A stretch of DNA of 64,000 nucleotides from Enhydrobacter sp. (GCA_026126105.1 JAHCJV010000001.1:1-64000), one strand, 5' to 3'; counted from the first letter of the stretch, positions 1 to 8,132 are shown. Made by a program: numbers and translations. Notes: a model not told the origin generated them from the letters alone.

Positions 1-800
1 GGTGAGGCGGTACCCGGGCTCGCCGGCGCGGCGGGGGATTGGGGGACGGGCAGGCCGGCGGCGCGCGCGACCCGCTGCATCTCGGCGCGCAGGGTCGGCA
101 GCCAGGGCGCCTGCGGCGGCGAGCGCTGCTCCAGCGCCCGCCAGCGCTCGAGCGCGGCCTTCGCGTCGCCGCTCTGCGCCTCGTGCAGGCCGAGATAGAA
201 CATCGCGCGGGCATCGTCGGGGTTCCTGTCCAGCGCGCGGCGGAAGGCGTCCTGGGCGGCGGGGGTCACCACGCCGGCGGCCTCGGCGGTCAGCGCCTCG
301 CCCAGCGCCGACAGCGCGTCGGGATCGTCGGGCTGCTCGGCGAGGCGCGCGCGCGCGGCAGCAATCGTCTCGGCAATGGTGGGGCCGGGTGCGGCGTCGG
401 GCGAGAGGGCCGGGGCGGTGCGGGCGACGAAGGGCGCGGCGGGGAGGCCGGGCTCGCCGATCCGCAGATAGAGACCGAGGGCGAAGAGCGGGATGACGAG
501 GCAGAGGGCCGGGGTGAGGAAGCGGTGGAACGACGCGCCGTCGGAGGGACGCCCGCCCGGCGCCCGGTCGCGCTCGGCGGCGGCGAGCAGGCGGCGCTCG
601 ATCTCGAGGCGGGCGGCGGCGGCCTCGGACTCGGGCAGCGTGCCGGCGGCGCGCTCGCGCTCGACTTCGGCGAGCTGGTCGCGATAGACGGCGGTGTCCG
701 TGTCCAGCCGGTCGGTCGCGGCGATCCGCGGCCGGAGCAGCGGGACCAGCAGCGCGGCGACGGTCGCGGTGGTGAGGAGGGCGAGGAGGAATTCGAGCAT
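1..800 (-). CDS. ccmI: Cytochrome c maturation protein CcmI, C-terminus cut by window edge
   Basis: CcmI presents apocytochrome c to the heme lyase in the periplasm. The start at 800 gives an N-terminal membrane helix (MLEFLLALLTTATVAALLVP). A cytoplasmic loop follows, with the family motif YRDQLAEVERERAAGTL near residues 40-55. At the far end a TPR-like stretch is visible (DNPDDARAMFYLGL, then AALERWRALE). The frame stays open to base 1, so the natural stop is outside the window. The gene begins 6 bases after the ccmH stop, which suggests co-transcription and translational coupling in the ccm operon. Identification rests on motif recognition plus context and is firm. Confidence 0.9.
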   Translation of the reverse strand, partial: MLEFLLALLTTATVAALLVPLLRPRIAATDRLDTDTAVYRDQLAEVERERAAGTLPESEAAAARLEIERRLLAAAERDRAPGGRPSDGASFHRFLTPALCLVIPLFALGLYLRIGEPGLPAAPFVARTAPALSPDAAPGPTIAETIAAARARLAEQPDDPDALSALGEALTAEAAGVVTPAAQDAFRRALDRNPDDARAMFYLGLHEAQSGDAKAALERWRALEQRSPPQAPWLPTLRAEMQRVARAAGLPVPQSPAAPASPGTAS

Positions 801-806
801 GACGGC

Positions 807-1268
807 CTATGCGTCATCCCGACGCAAAAGCGCGTCGACCCTCGCGCGTTCCTCCTCGGAGAGCGGCGCGGGCGGCTCGGGGGCGCGGCGCTTGCGGGCG
901 GCGAGCAGGAGCGCGCCACCAGCGAGCAGCAGGACGAGCGGGCCGCCGAGCCAAAGGACCAGCGTGCCCGGCTTGAAGGGCGGCTTCAGCAGCACGTAGT
1001 CGCCGTAGCGCGCCGTCATGAAGGCCATGACCGCCTCGTCTCTGTCGCCTGCGGCGAGGCGCTCGCGCACGGCGCGGCGCATGTCGCGCGCCACCTCGGC
1101 ATTGGAGTCGTCGATCGCCTGGTTCTGGCAGACCACGCAGCGCAGCGCCCGCCCGATCTCGCGCGCCCGCGCCTCGAGCGCGGGGTCCTTCAGCATCTCC
1201 GACGGCTCGGTGGCGAAAGCGGGGCTGCAGGCCAGCAGCAACGCCGCGACGCGGACGAGCCGCCTCAC
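807..1268 (-). CDS. ccmH: Cytochrome c maturation protein CcmH (CcmL-type)
   Basis: Periplasmic, membrane-anchored thioredox protein that reduces apocytochrome c before heme attachment. The 153-residue protein starts at a GTG that overlaps the ccmG stop by 4 bases (GTGA). A signal helix (VRVAALLLACSPAFA) is followed by the diagnostic LRCVVCQNQ motif with Cys44 and Cys47. A C-terminal membrane helix lies at about 112-130, followed by basic residues. The short length and single CxxC domain match the CcmL/short CcmH form found together with a separate ccmI gene. It lies between ccmG and ccmI in the usual order. Confidence 0.93.
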   Translation of the reverse strand: MRRLVRVAALLLACSPAFATEPSEMLKDPALEARAREIGRALRCVVCQNQAIDDSNAEVARDMRRAVRERLAAGDRDEAVMAFMTARYGDYVLLKPPFKPGTLVLWLGGPLVLLLAGGALLLAARKRRAPEPPAPLSEEERARVDALLRRDDA

Positions 1269-1768
1269 GACCCGGCCTTCAGCAGCGGCAGGATCGTGCC
1301 CAGGTCGCGCTCGGTGAGGGGCCCGCGGAAGTGCAGCCGGACGATGCCTTTGGCGTCGATCAGGTAGGTCTCGGGCACGCCCGACAGGCCCCAGTCGAGC
1401 GCCAGCTTGCCGTCCTGGTCGAAGCCGACAGCGGCGAACGGATCGCCCAGCCGGGCCAGCCAGGCGCGCGCCGCCTCGGGCTTGTCCTTCCAGGCGATGC
1501 CGACGATCGTCGCCTTCTCGCGCTCCTTGAGGCGCATGAACAGCGGGTGCTCGGCGAGGCAGGGCGTGCACCAGCTGGCGAAGAAGTTCACCAGCACCGG
1601 CTTGCCCGACTTGAGTTCGGCCGTGGCGAACGGCAGCGCCGGCGCGGGGCGGCCGATCATCACCGAGCCGATCGACGCGGGATCGCGGCCCGACAGCAGC
1701 GACCAGCCGAAGAAGCCGGCGAGGATGACCAGCATCATCAGCGGCAGGAGGAAGAGGGCGCGGTTCAT
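1265..1768 (-). CDS. ccmG: Thiol:disulfide interchange protein CcmG/DsbE
   Basis: Membrane-anchored periplasmic thioredoxin that keeps apocytochrome c or CcmH thiols reduced. The 167-residue protein has an N-terminal helix (residues 3-25) and a thioredoxin fold. The active site WCTPC (Cys67, Cys70) follows the typical VLVNFFAS strand, and the cis-Pro region SGVPETYLID comes later. Its stop overlaps the ccmH start. Upstream it is separated from ccmF by about 170 bases that hold a long palindromic repeat, so this is one of two points in the operon without tight coupling. Confidence 0.94.
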   Translation of the reverse strand: MNRALFLLPLMMLVILAGFFGWSLLSGRDPASIGSVMIGRPAPALPFATAELKSGKPVLVNFFASWCTPCLAEHPLFMRLKEREKATIVGIAWKDKPEAARAWLARLGDPFAAVGFDQDGKLALDWGLSGVPETYLIDAKGIVRLHFRGPLTERDLGTILPLLKAGS

Positions 1769-1808
1769 GGCGCGACGATCTCAAAGACCCCGAGCTGCAA
1801 CACCCCCA

Positions 1809-1917
1809 CCTCACCCTGAGGAGCGTAGCGCAGCGAAGCGTCTCGAAGGGTGGCAACTGGCACGGTGCGGGTTGCCACCCTTCGAGACGCTCGCTGCGCT
1901 CGCTCCTCAGGGTGAGG
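1809..1917. repeat. Long inverted repeat (REP-like palindrome) between ccmF and ccmG
   Basis: Left arm 1809-1857 and right arm 1871-1917 are near-perfect reverse complements: CCTCACCCTGAGGAGC at one end, GGGTGGCAAC at the inner end, and a loop of about 13 bases. The element fills most of the ccmF-ccmG gap. It resembles the dispersed palindromes with CTCACCCTGAGGAG cores found in many alphaproteobacterial genomes. As RNA it would form a stem of over 40 pairs and could affect mRNA stability between ccmF and ccmGHI. It has no coding content. Confidence 0.8.
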
Positions 1918-1940
1918 TTGTTCTCGTTGCAAGCAGCGCA

Positions 1941-3890
1941 TCATTCCGCCGCCTGCACCGCGGGCCGGCTGCGGCGCGGGGCGCCGACTCTCAGGCGGCG
2001 GTCGGTGAGCGAGACGAAGCCGCCCAGCGCGCAGAGGCCGGCGCCGAGCCAGATCCAGGGGGCGAGCGGGTTCCAGTAGAGGCGGATCGTCCAGCCCTGG
2101 GTCGCGTCGCCCTCGCCCAGCGTGGCATAGAGGTCGCGCAGCAGATTGGTGTGGATCGAGGTCTCGGAGATCTGCCGCCGCTGGACGGTGAACAGGCGGC
2201 GCTCGGGCGTCAGGGTCGTATAGGGCTTGCCGCCGTCGGTCAGCGTGAGGGTGGCGCGCTCGGCGATGTAGTTGGGACCCTGCAGCGGCGCCACCTGCTC
2301 GAGCCGCACGCCGTAGCCCGCGAACTGGGCGGTCTCGCCGGGCTTCATGGTGCGGATCATCTCGACCTGCCACGACGCGGTCGCGACCGAGCCGAGCACC
2401 ACGACACCGAGTGCTGCATGGCTGATCGTCATGCCGATCGCGGCGCGGGTCATGGTGCGGAGCCGCCCGCGTCGGGCGCGGACCACGAACTCGGTGACGC
2501 TGCCGGCGATCAGCCAGACGCCGAAGCCGAAGGCGATCGCCGACAGCGTCGCGCGGCCGTCGATCGCGGCGGCGGCGACGATTGCGGCGACGACCGAGAC
2601 GGCAAAGGCGATGCGCAGGCGGGCGAGCGCGGGCGCGATCTCGGCGCGCTTCCAGGCGAGGAACGGGCCGACGCAGAGCGCGGCGAAGAGCGGGGCGCAG
2701 AGCGGCACGAAGGTCGCGTTGAAGAAAGGTGGGCCGACCGAGACCTTGTCGCCGGTCACCAGGTCGAGGAACAGCGGGTAGAGCGTGCCCAGCAGCACGG
2801 TCGCGGCCAGGGTGCAGAGCAGCAGGTTGTTGAGGATCAGCGCGCCCTCGCGGCTGACCGGCTGGAACAGGGCGTTGGAGACGAGCTTCGGCGCCTGCCA
2901 GGCATAGAGCGCGAGGCCGCCGCCGGTGACCAGCAGCAGGAAGCCCAGGATGTAGAGGCCGCGCGCCGGGTCCTGCGCGAAGGCGTGCACCGAGGTCAGC
3001 ACGCCCGAGCGCACCAGGAAGGTGCCGAGCAGGGAGAGCGAGAAGGCGAGGATGGCGAGCAGGACGGTCCAGCTCTTCAGCGCGTCGCGCTTCTCGACCA
3101 CGATGGCGGAGTGCAGCAGCGCGGTGCCGGCGAGCCACGGCATCAGCGAGGCGTTCTCGACCGGGTCCCAGAACCAGAAGCCGCCCCAGCCGAGGATGTA
3201 GTAGGCCCACCAGCTGCCGAGCGCGATGCCGCAGGTCAGGAAGCACCACGCCGCGAGGGTCCACGGCCGCACCCAGCGCGCCCAGGCGACGTCGACCCGT
3301 CCCTCGAGCAGGGCCGCAATGGCGAAGGCGTAGGTCACCGAGAAGCCGACATAGCCGAGATAGAGCAGCGGCGGATGGAAGGCGAGGCCGGGATCCTGCA
3401 GCAGCGGGTTGAGGCCGTTGCCGTCGGGCGGCGCGGGCGAGACCCGCTCGAACGGGTTGGAGGTGAACAGCAGGAAGGCGAGGAAGCCCACGCCGATCAG
3501 CGCCTGCACGCCGAGCACGCGGGCGCGCAGGCTGTCGGGGAGATTGCTGCCGAACAGCGCGACCGCGGCGCCGAACAGGGCGAGGATCAGCGCCCACAGC
3601 AGCATCGAGCCCTCGTGGTTTCCCCACACGCCGCTGATCTTGTAGAGCAGCGGCTTGGCCGAGTGCGAGTTGGCGACGACGTTGGCGACGGAGAAATCCG
3701 ACGTGACGTAGGCCTGGGTCAGCGCGGCGAAGGCGAGGATGACGAGGAACGCCTGGGTCAGCGCCGCCGTGCTGCCGAGCGCCATCAGCCTGATGTCGCC
3801 GCGCGCCGCTCCGACGAACGGCAAGGAGCCCTGCACCAGCGCGACCGCGAGCGCGAGGATCAGTGCGAAGTGACCGAGCTCGGGGATCAT
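1941..3890 (-). CDS. ccmF: Heme lyase subunit CcmF
   Basis: Large polytopic membrane protein that, with CcmH and CcmI, attaches heme covalently to apocytochrome c. The 649-residue length is typical. The tryptophan-rich WWD signature is visible near residues 232-245 (WWAYYILGWGGFWFWD), followed by PVENASLMPWL. The conserved GVWGNHEGSMLLW lies near residues 88-100. Many hydrophobic helices cover the N-terminal two thirds, and a periplasmic domain precedes the last helix. The ATG at 3890 gives a standard N-terminus (MIPELGHFALILALA). It is flanked on both sides by palindromic repeats rather than by tight gene overlaps. Confidence 0.96.
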   Translation of the reverse strand: MIPELGHFALILALAVALVQGSLPFVGAARGDIRLMALGSTAALTQAFLVILAFAALTQAYVTSDFSVANVVANSHSAKPLLYKISGVWGNHEGSMLLWALILALFGAAVALFGSNLPDSLRARVLGVQALIGVGFLAFLLFTSNPFERVSPAPPDGNGLNPLLQDPGLAFHPPLLYLGYVGFSVTYAFAIAALLEGRVDVAWARWVRPWTLAAWCFLTCGIALGSWWAYYILGWGGFWFWDPVENASLMPWLAGTALLHSAIVVEKRDALKSWTVLLAILAFSLSLLGTFLVRSGVLTSVHAFAQDPARGLYILGFLLLVTGGGLALYAWQAPKLVSNALFQPVSREGALILNNLLLCTLAATVLLGTLYPLFLDLVTGDKVSVGPPFFNATFVPLCAPLFAALCVGPFLAWKRAEIAPALARLRIAFAVSVVAAIVAAAAIDGRATLSAIAFGFGVWLIAGSVTEFVVRARRGRLRTMTRAAIGMTISHAALGVVVLGSVATASWQVEMIRTMKPGETAQFAGYGVRLEQVAPLQGPNYIAERATLTLTDGGKPYTTLTPERRLFTVQRRQISETSIHTNLLRDLYATLGEGDATQGWTIRLYWNPLAPWIWLGAGLCALGGFVSLTDRRLRVGAPRRSRPAVQAAE

Positions 3891-3919
3891 CGCGCCGCTC
3901 CGTGGCGCGTATGCTCTTT

Positions 3920-3977
3920 CGGACCGCGAGCGTCTCGCTCGCTCATGATCATGAGCGAGCGGGACGCTCGCGGTCCG
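3920..3977. repeat. Near-perfect 58-base palindrome between ccmE and ccmF
   Basis: The arms 3920-3946 and 3951-3977 pair around GATC with only one mismatch. The sequence reads CGGACCGCGAGCGTCTCG inward from the left and is mirrored on the right. The element sits in the short ccmE-ccmF gap. It differs in sequence from the 1809-1917 palindrome, so the operon carries two unrelated palindromic insertions. It would form a very stable hairpin in the operon mRNA on either strand. Confidence 0.8.
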
Positions 3978-4002
3978 GAAGACGATGACATGCGACGCAT
4001 GC

Positions 4003-4461
4003 TCATTTCTTCCCGCCGCCTTCCTGCCAGCGCCCGCTCTCCTTCAGCGCCTTGGCGACCTCCGGGGGCATGTAGTTCTCGTCGTGCTTGGCCAGCACCT
4101 CGCGCGCGAGAAAGGTGCCGTCGGCGCCGAGCGTGCCCTCGGCGATCACGCCCTGGCCCTCTCGGAACAGGTCGGGCAGCAGGCCGCGATAGACCACCGG
4201 CATGGTCTTCTGCAGGTCGGTGATGGTGAAGCGGACCTCCTGCCCGTCCTTCTTCACGCTGCCCTCCTCGACCAGCCCGCCGAGGCGGAAGCGGCGCTCG
4301 GGACCGGGCTTCTTCTCTGCCACCTGGGTCGGCGAATAGAAGAACACGATGTTGTCGCTGAGCGCAGTCAGCACCAGCGCCGCGGCCGCGCCCAGCACGC
4401 ACACCGATCCGACGACCAGCCACAGCCGCTTGCGCTTGGGAGTCATCTTCCGGGGCATCAT
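4003..4461 (-). CDS. ccmE: Heme chaperone CcmE
   Basis: Periplasmic heme chaperone that receives heme from CcmC and hands it to CcmF. I chose the ATG at 4461, which overlaps the ccmD stop (ATGA), over a longer upstream frame. This gives 152 residues. The N-terminus MMPRKMTPKRKRLW is followed by one membrane helix (about 14-34) and an OB-fold domain. The heme-binding motif LAKHDENYMPP is present, with His126 as the covalent heme ligand and Tyr130 nearby. The C-terminal tail is polar, as usual. Confidence 0.95.
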   Translation of the reverse strand: MMPRKMTPKRKRLWLVVGSVCVLGAAAALVLTALSDNIVFFYSPTQVAEKKPGPERRFRLGGLVEEGSVKKDGQEVRFTITDLQKTMPVVYRGLLPDLFREGQGVIAEGTLGADGTFLAREVLAKHDENYMPPEVAKALKESGRWQEGGGKK

Positions 4462-4595
4462 CGTCGTCGCTCCAGCCCGCGCGCGCCCAGCTCCCGCCGC
4501 ACCTTCCACCGCGCCAGCAGCGAGGCGACGACCAGCCCGCCGAAGCCCAGCAGGGCCACGGCGTAGGAGGCGATGATGAAGGGCGCGTGACTCAC
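4458..4595 (-). CDS. ccmD: Heme exporter protein CcmD
   Basis: Small membrane protein that stabilises the CcmABC complex and helps release holo-CcmE. It has 45 residues and starts with GTG. The start overlaps the ccmC stop (GTGA) and its stop overlaps the ccmE start (ATGA). One membrane helix (FIIASYAVALLGFGGLVVAS) is followed by the charged tail ARWKVRRELGARGLERRR, which is the standard CcmD layout. Position between ccmC and ccmE confirms the call. Confidence 0.9.
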   Translation of the reverse strand: MSHAPFIIASYAVALLGFGGLVVASLLARWKVRRELGARGLERRR

Positions 4596-5311
4596 GCGGC
4601 GAGCTCCGCGGCGTCGAGGCGGCGGCGATCGATCTCGGTTTCGGTGCGCAGCAGCACCAGGGTCACGTACAGCAGCAGCAGGGCCAACGCCATGACCAGC
4701 AGCGGGGTCAGGATCGCGGGATGGATCGACGGGCCGCCGAGCTTCATCACCGACGCGGGCTGGTGCAGCGTGTTCCACCAGTCGACCGAGAACTTGATCA
4801 CCGGCAGGTTGATCGCGCCGACCAGGGCCAGGATCGCGGCGGCGCGATCGCCGCGCTCGGGATCGTCGTAGGCGCGGCTGAGCGCGATGTGGCCGAGATA
4901 GAGAAAGAACAGAAGCAGCATCGAGGTCAGCCGCGCGTCCCACACCCAGTAGGTGCCCCACATCGGCCGGCCCCACAGCGCGCCGGTGAGCAGGCAGACC
5001 GCGGCGAACACCGCCCCGACCGGCGCAGCGGCGCGCGCCATCAGCGCCGCCAACGGATGGCGCCAGACCAGCAGCGCGGCGCCGAGCGCGGCGAGCAGCG
5101 CGTAACCGGCCATCGCGAGCCAGGCGGAGGGCACGTGCACGAACATGATGCGGACGGTCTCGCCCTGCTGGTAGTCCGGTGGCGACTGCACCAGCGCAAG
5201 ATAGAGGCCGACGGCGAGCGCCAGCGCCGTCACCGCCGACAGCGCCGGCAGGACGCGCTGGCTGAACCGGCGGAAGCGCGCCGGGTTGGCGAGGAAATGC
5301 AGCGTGGCCAT
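4592..5311 (-). CDS. ccmC: Heme transporter/heme handling protein CcmC
   Basis: Six-helix inner membrane protein that presents heme to CcmE. The 239-residue protein carries the WWD signature WGTYWVWDARLTSMLLL near residues 116-132 and conserved histidines in the flanking periplasmic loops (VHVPSAW, LGHIAL). The start MATLHFLANPARF is typical of alphaproteobacterial CcmC. It follows ccmB after 33 bases and overlaps ccmD. Confidence 0.95.
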   Translation of the reverse strand: MATLHFLANPARFRRFSQRVLPALSAVTALALAVGLYLALVQSPPDYQQGETVRIMFVHVPSAWLAMAGYALLAALGAALLVWRHPLAALMARAAAPVGAVFAAVCLLTGALWGRPMWGTYWVWDARLTSMLLLFFLYLGHIALSRAYDDPERGDRAAAILALVGAINLPVIKFSVDWWNTLHQPASVMKLGGPSIHPAILTPLLVMALALLLLYVTLVLLRTETEIDRRRLDAAELAA

Positions 5312-5344
5312 CGGCGCCTGTATTCGTCCTCCCGCGCGGCTTGT

Positions 5345-6010
5345 CTACTCGCCGGCTTGCCGCAAGGCCGCGGCGATGGCCCACGGCAGGGTCGCCAGCG
5401 CCATCAGGGCCAGCGCCCCCAGGATGGCGAGGTGCGTGACGAAACCATCGCCCATCGCCACCGCTTCGACCGCCGCGGCGCCGAAGATCAGGGTCGGCAC
5501 GCAGAGCGGCAGGGCGAGCAACGCCAGCAGAGCCCCGCCGCGGCGGGCACCGAGCGTCAGCGCCGCCGCCAGACCGCCGACCAGCGACAGGGTCGGCGTG
5601 CCGACCAGCAGGGTGAGGCACAGGGCACCCAGCCCCTCGCCGGACAAGCCAAACACGACGCCCATCAGGGGCGCCAGCATGGCCAAGGGCAGTCCGGTCA
5701 CGATCCAGTGAGCGAGGCATTTTGCCAGCACCGCCAGCTCAAGCGGCCAGGGCGCGAGCAGCAGGAGGTCGAGCGCGCCGTCCTCGTAGTCGGTGGCGAA
5801 CAGCCGGTCGAGCGACAGCAGCGAAGCGAACAGGGCGGCGCACCACAGGACCCCGGCGGCGATTCTGGCCAGCAGGTTGGTTTCCGGCCCGATGCCGAGC
5901 GGGAACAGCACCGTCGCCACGACGAAGAAGGCGAGCACGACCATGACGTCGCCCGGGCGCCGCCAGACCAGCCGCAGGTCGCGGGCCAGGAGCGCCGCGA
6001 AGCCCGTCAT
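5345..6010 (-). CDS. ccmB: Heme exporter membrane subunit CcmB
   Basis: Membrane subunit of the CcmAB ATPase that drives release of heme-loaded CcmE from CcmC. The ATG at 6010 overlaps the ccmA stop and gives 221 residues. The N-terminus MTGFAALLARDLRLVWRRPGD and the FATDYEDGALDLLLLAPWPLE region are typical of CcmB. About six hydrophobic helices follow. A much longer open frame exists upstream but runs antisense-like through ccmA and is not credible. Confidence 0.93.
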   Translation of the reverse strand: MTGFAALLARDLRLVWRRPGDVMVVLAFFVVATVLFPLGIGPETNLLARIAAGVLWCAALFASLLSLDRLFATDYEDGALDLLLLAPWPLELAVLAKCLAHWIVTGLPLAMLAPLMGVVFGLSGEGLGALCLTLLVGTPTLSLVGGLAAALTLGARRGGALLALLALPLCVPTLIFGAAAVEAVAMGDGFVTHLAILGALALMALATLPWAIAAALRQAGE

Positions 6011-6624
6011 CGCCCGAGCTCCAGGATGCGCGCGCCGGCGAGGTCGATCGGCGCATGGGTCGCGGCAATTACCAGGCCGCCGGCGGCGAGGTGCCGGCCG
6101 AGAGTGGTCCGCAGAGCAGCCTGGGACGGCGCATCGAGGGCGTTCAGGGGCTCGTCGAGCAGCCAGAGGGGGGCGTGAGTGGACGCCACGCGGGCGAGCG
6201 CCACCCGGCGACGCTGGCCGGCCGAGAGGGTCCGAACCTCGCGCCGGGCGAGCGGCTCGAGTTCGAAGGCCGCGAGGGCCTGGTCGATCCGGTCCGGCGC
6301 CTCGCCACGCAGCCTGGCGGCAATGGCAAGGTTCTCCCGCACGCCAAGGTCGCCTTTCAGTCCGTCGAGATGGCCGAGCCAGCCGATCTGACGGCGCCAG
6401 GTCTCGCGGTCGAGGACGACGTCTTCGCCTTGCCAGCGGATTTCGCCGGTCACGGTCGTCACCAGAAGCGCCAAGGCGCGCAACAGCGTGGTCTTGCCGC
6501 TGCCGTTGCGGCCGGTGAGGGCCAGCAGCTCGCCGCCGGCCAGCCCGAAGGACAGGCCTTCGAACACCGGCCGGCCGCCGCGGCGGCAGGACAGGCCGGT
6601 GACGTCGAGTGAGGCAGGCTTCAT
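6007..6624 (-). CDS. ccmA: Heme exporter ATP-binding protein CcmA
   Basis: Cytoplasmic ABC ATPase of the cytochrome c maturation system. From the ATG at 6624 the protein has 205 residues, with Walker A GRNGSGKTT (about 38-46), signature LSAGQRRRVALAR, Walker B PLWLLDEPLNALD and H-loop AATHAP. Longer in-frame starts up to 6732 would read through the terminator stem at 6658-6690, so they were rejected. No strong ribosome site is visible before 6624. The gene lies just downstream of a structured RNA that ends in an intrinsic terminator, so operon expression may depend on read-through. Confidence 0.93.
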   Translation of the reverse strand: MKPASLDVTGLSCRRGGRPVFEGLSFGLAGGELLALTGRNGSGKTTLLRALALLVTTVTGEIRWQGEDVVLDRETWRRQIGWLGHLDGLKGDLGVRENLAIAARLRGEAPDRIDQALAAFELEPLARREVRTLSAGQRRRVALARVASTHAPLWLLDEPLNALDAPSQAALRTTLGRHLAAGGLVIAATHAPIDLAGARILELGR

Positions 6625-6647
6625 CGCGATGCCGTGGTAGCACGCGG

Positions 6648-6690
6648 CAAAGAAAAAGGCCGTCCTGTCGGGGGAGGTGACAGGACGGCC
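6648..6690 (-). terminator. Intrinsic terminator upstream of ccmA
   Basis: Perfect 12-base-pair stem (6658-6669 with 6679-6690) and a 9-base loop, followed on the minus strand by TTTTTCTTT. This is a textbook rho-independent terminator. It lies only about 33 bases before the ccmA start, so it terminates the upstream RNA or attenuates the ccm operon. Confidence 0.85.
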
Positions 6691-6750
6691 AAACGCCTCC
6701 GAAGAGGCTGAACGTGGCTTTGGGGAGACCACGTTCGGGGGAGATACAGG
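6648..6750 (-). ncRNA. Candidate small RNA or ccm leader with CU-rich (anti-SD) loops
   Basis: Reading the minus strand from about 6750 there are, in order: a free CTCCCCC (6738-6744); a hairpin AACGTGG/CCACGTT (6711-6717 with 6729-6735) whose loop holds CTCCCC; a small hairpin GCCTC-TTCG-GAGGC (6695-6708); and a 12-pair stem GGCCGTCCTGTC/GACAGGACGGCC with loop ACCTCCCCC, followed by TTTTTCTTT. CCUCCCC loops complementary to Shine-Dalgarno sequences, plus a terminator, are the hallmark of the alphaproteobacterial 'cuckoo'/CcsR-like sRNAs. The alternative is a transcription attenuator for ccmA. The 5' end is not resolved. Confidence 0.6.
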
Positions 6751-6918
6751 ACACTAGATGGAAGCCCGGGGTGGCTGTCGCTAGACCCAATTAGGGCAAA
6801 ACCAAGATTTCTGAGCCTGCATTTGCGGGGCCCAGAAATTCTGGTCATGCCCGGCGGGCGGCAGCGCCATCACAGGCACGGGAGCCCGCGCCGCTCAGAA
6901 AAGGCAAAAGACTTCAAG

Positions 6919-6942
6919 CGCTTAGGTGCAATGACCTAAGCG
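6919..6942 (-). terminator. Possible terminator hairpin at end of permease gene
   Basis: Perfect 9-base-pair stem CGCTTAGGT/ACCTAAGCG with a 6-base loop. It includes the stop codon of the permease gene that ends at 6936. On the minus strand it is followed after about 10 bases by T-rich sequence (TCTTTTGCCTTTT). The T-tract is not immediate, so efficiency is uncertain. Confidence 0.4.
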
Positions 6943-8117
6943 TAAGGATCCGCCGCGTCCCTCATCCCATCGCCCATGAACTGATAGGCGAGGATGACCA
7001 GGATCACCGGCACGACCGGCAGCATCAGCCACCAGTTCACCGCCACGACATTGATGTCCGTCGCCTCGTTCAGCAGCACGCCCCACGAGGTGATCGGCGG
7101 CCGCAGGCCGAGGCCGAGGAACGACAGGGCCGTCTCGGCCAGGATCATCGACGGGATCGAGAGCGTGGCCGAGGCGATCAGGTGGCTCATGAAGCCGGGC
7201 AGCAGGTGCCGGCCGATGATGCGGCCGGGCTTGGCGCCCATCAGCTGGGCGGCCATGGCGTAATCCTCCTCGCGCAGCGACAGGAGCTTGGAGCGCACGG
7301 CGCGGCCTAGCCCGGGCCAGTCGAGCAGGGCGAGGATCAGGGTGATGCCGAAATAGATCAGCAGCGGCGACCAGGTGACCGGCAGCGCGGCAGAGAGTGC
7401 AAGCCAGAGCGGCAAGTGAGGGAAGCTCTGAAGGATCTCGGTGATGCGCTGGACCACCATGTCGACCCAGCCGCCGTAATAGCCCGCCAACCCTCCGAGG
7501 ATGAGGGCGAGGGTGAAGGACAGGACGATGCCGATCACCCCGATGGTGAGCGAGATTCGCGCCGCATAGACGATGCGGCTGAACATGTCGCGCCCCAGCC
7601 GGTCCGTGCCCAGCAGGAACATGGTGCCGCCTTCGGCCGGGCAGACGAAATGGAACGAGCCGGGTATCGCACCCCAGAACTCGTAGGGCTCTCCGCGGCA
7701 GAAGAAGCGCAGCGGCTGCGGCTTGGTATGATCCTCCGTATAGACGCGCTGCAAGGTGTCGAGGTCGCGCTCCATCTTGAAGCCGTAGACGAAGGGCCCG
7801 AGGAACTCGCCCTCGTGGAAGAAGTGGATGCTCTGCGGCGGCGCGAAGATGTATTTCACGTGCCTCGTATGCAGATCGTATGGCGCGATCCATTCACTGA
7901 TCGCGGTCGACAGATACATCAGAATCAGGAAGACGGCAGAGACCACCGCCGGCCGGTGGCGGCGGAAGCGCCACCACATCAGCTTCCACTGGCCGGCCAT
8001 GTAGTACTTTTCCTGCTCGGCCGTGAGCTTCTCGGAAACGTAGGGGTCCCATGGCGCGGGATTGACGTAGTGTGGCGTGGGCGCCGGGGCGCCGGGACGG
8101 TCGGCCGTGTCGGTCAT
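6936..8117 (-). CDS. ABC transporter permease, DppC/OppC type
   Basis: Inner membrane permease of a peptide/opine/oligosaccharide-class ABC importer, 393 residues. A long cytoplasmic N-terminus (about 55 residues) precedes the first helix (AVVSAVFLILMYLSTAISEW). A large periplasmic insertion (about 80-165, rich in F, Y and P) comes next, then LLGTDRLGRDMFSRIVYAAR, the OppC signature. The EAA-type motif MAAQLMGAKPGRIIGRHLLPG follows. The long insertion resembles subfamilies that take oligosaccharides, but substrate cannot be read from sequence. It lies 15 bases after its partner permease. No solute-binding protein gene is near. Confidence 0.85.
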   Translation of the reverse strand: MTDTADRPGAPAPTPHYVNPAPWDPYVSEKLTAEQEKYYMAGQWKLMWWRFRRHRPAVVSAVFLILMYLSTAISEWIAPYDLHTRHVKYIFAPPQSIHFFHEGEFLGPFVYGFKMERDLDTLQRVYTEDHTKPQPLRFFCRGEPYEFWGAIPGSFHFVCPAEGGTMFLLGTDRLGRDMFSRIVYAARISLTIGVIGIVLSFTLALILGGLAGYYGGWVDMVVQRITEILQSFPHLPLWLALSAALPVTWSPLLIYFGITLILALLDWPGLGRAVRSKLLSLREEDYAMAAQLMGAKPGRIIGRHLLPGFMSHLIASATLSIPSMILAETALSFLGLGLRPPITSWGVLLNEATDINVVAVNWWLMLPVVPVILVILAYQFMGDGMRDAADPYA

Positions 8118-8132
8118 GTCACTCTCCGGCCG

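Noticed and set aside
1407..4223. 938-codon open frame on the plus strand
   Set aside because: It lies antisense to ccmF and ccmE, whose motifs are unmistakable, and its translation is a low-complexity Arg/Glu/Gly/Ala mix typical of a GC-rich shadow frame.
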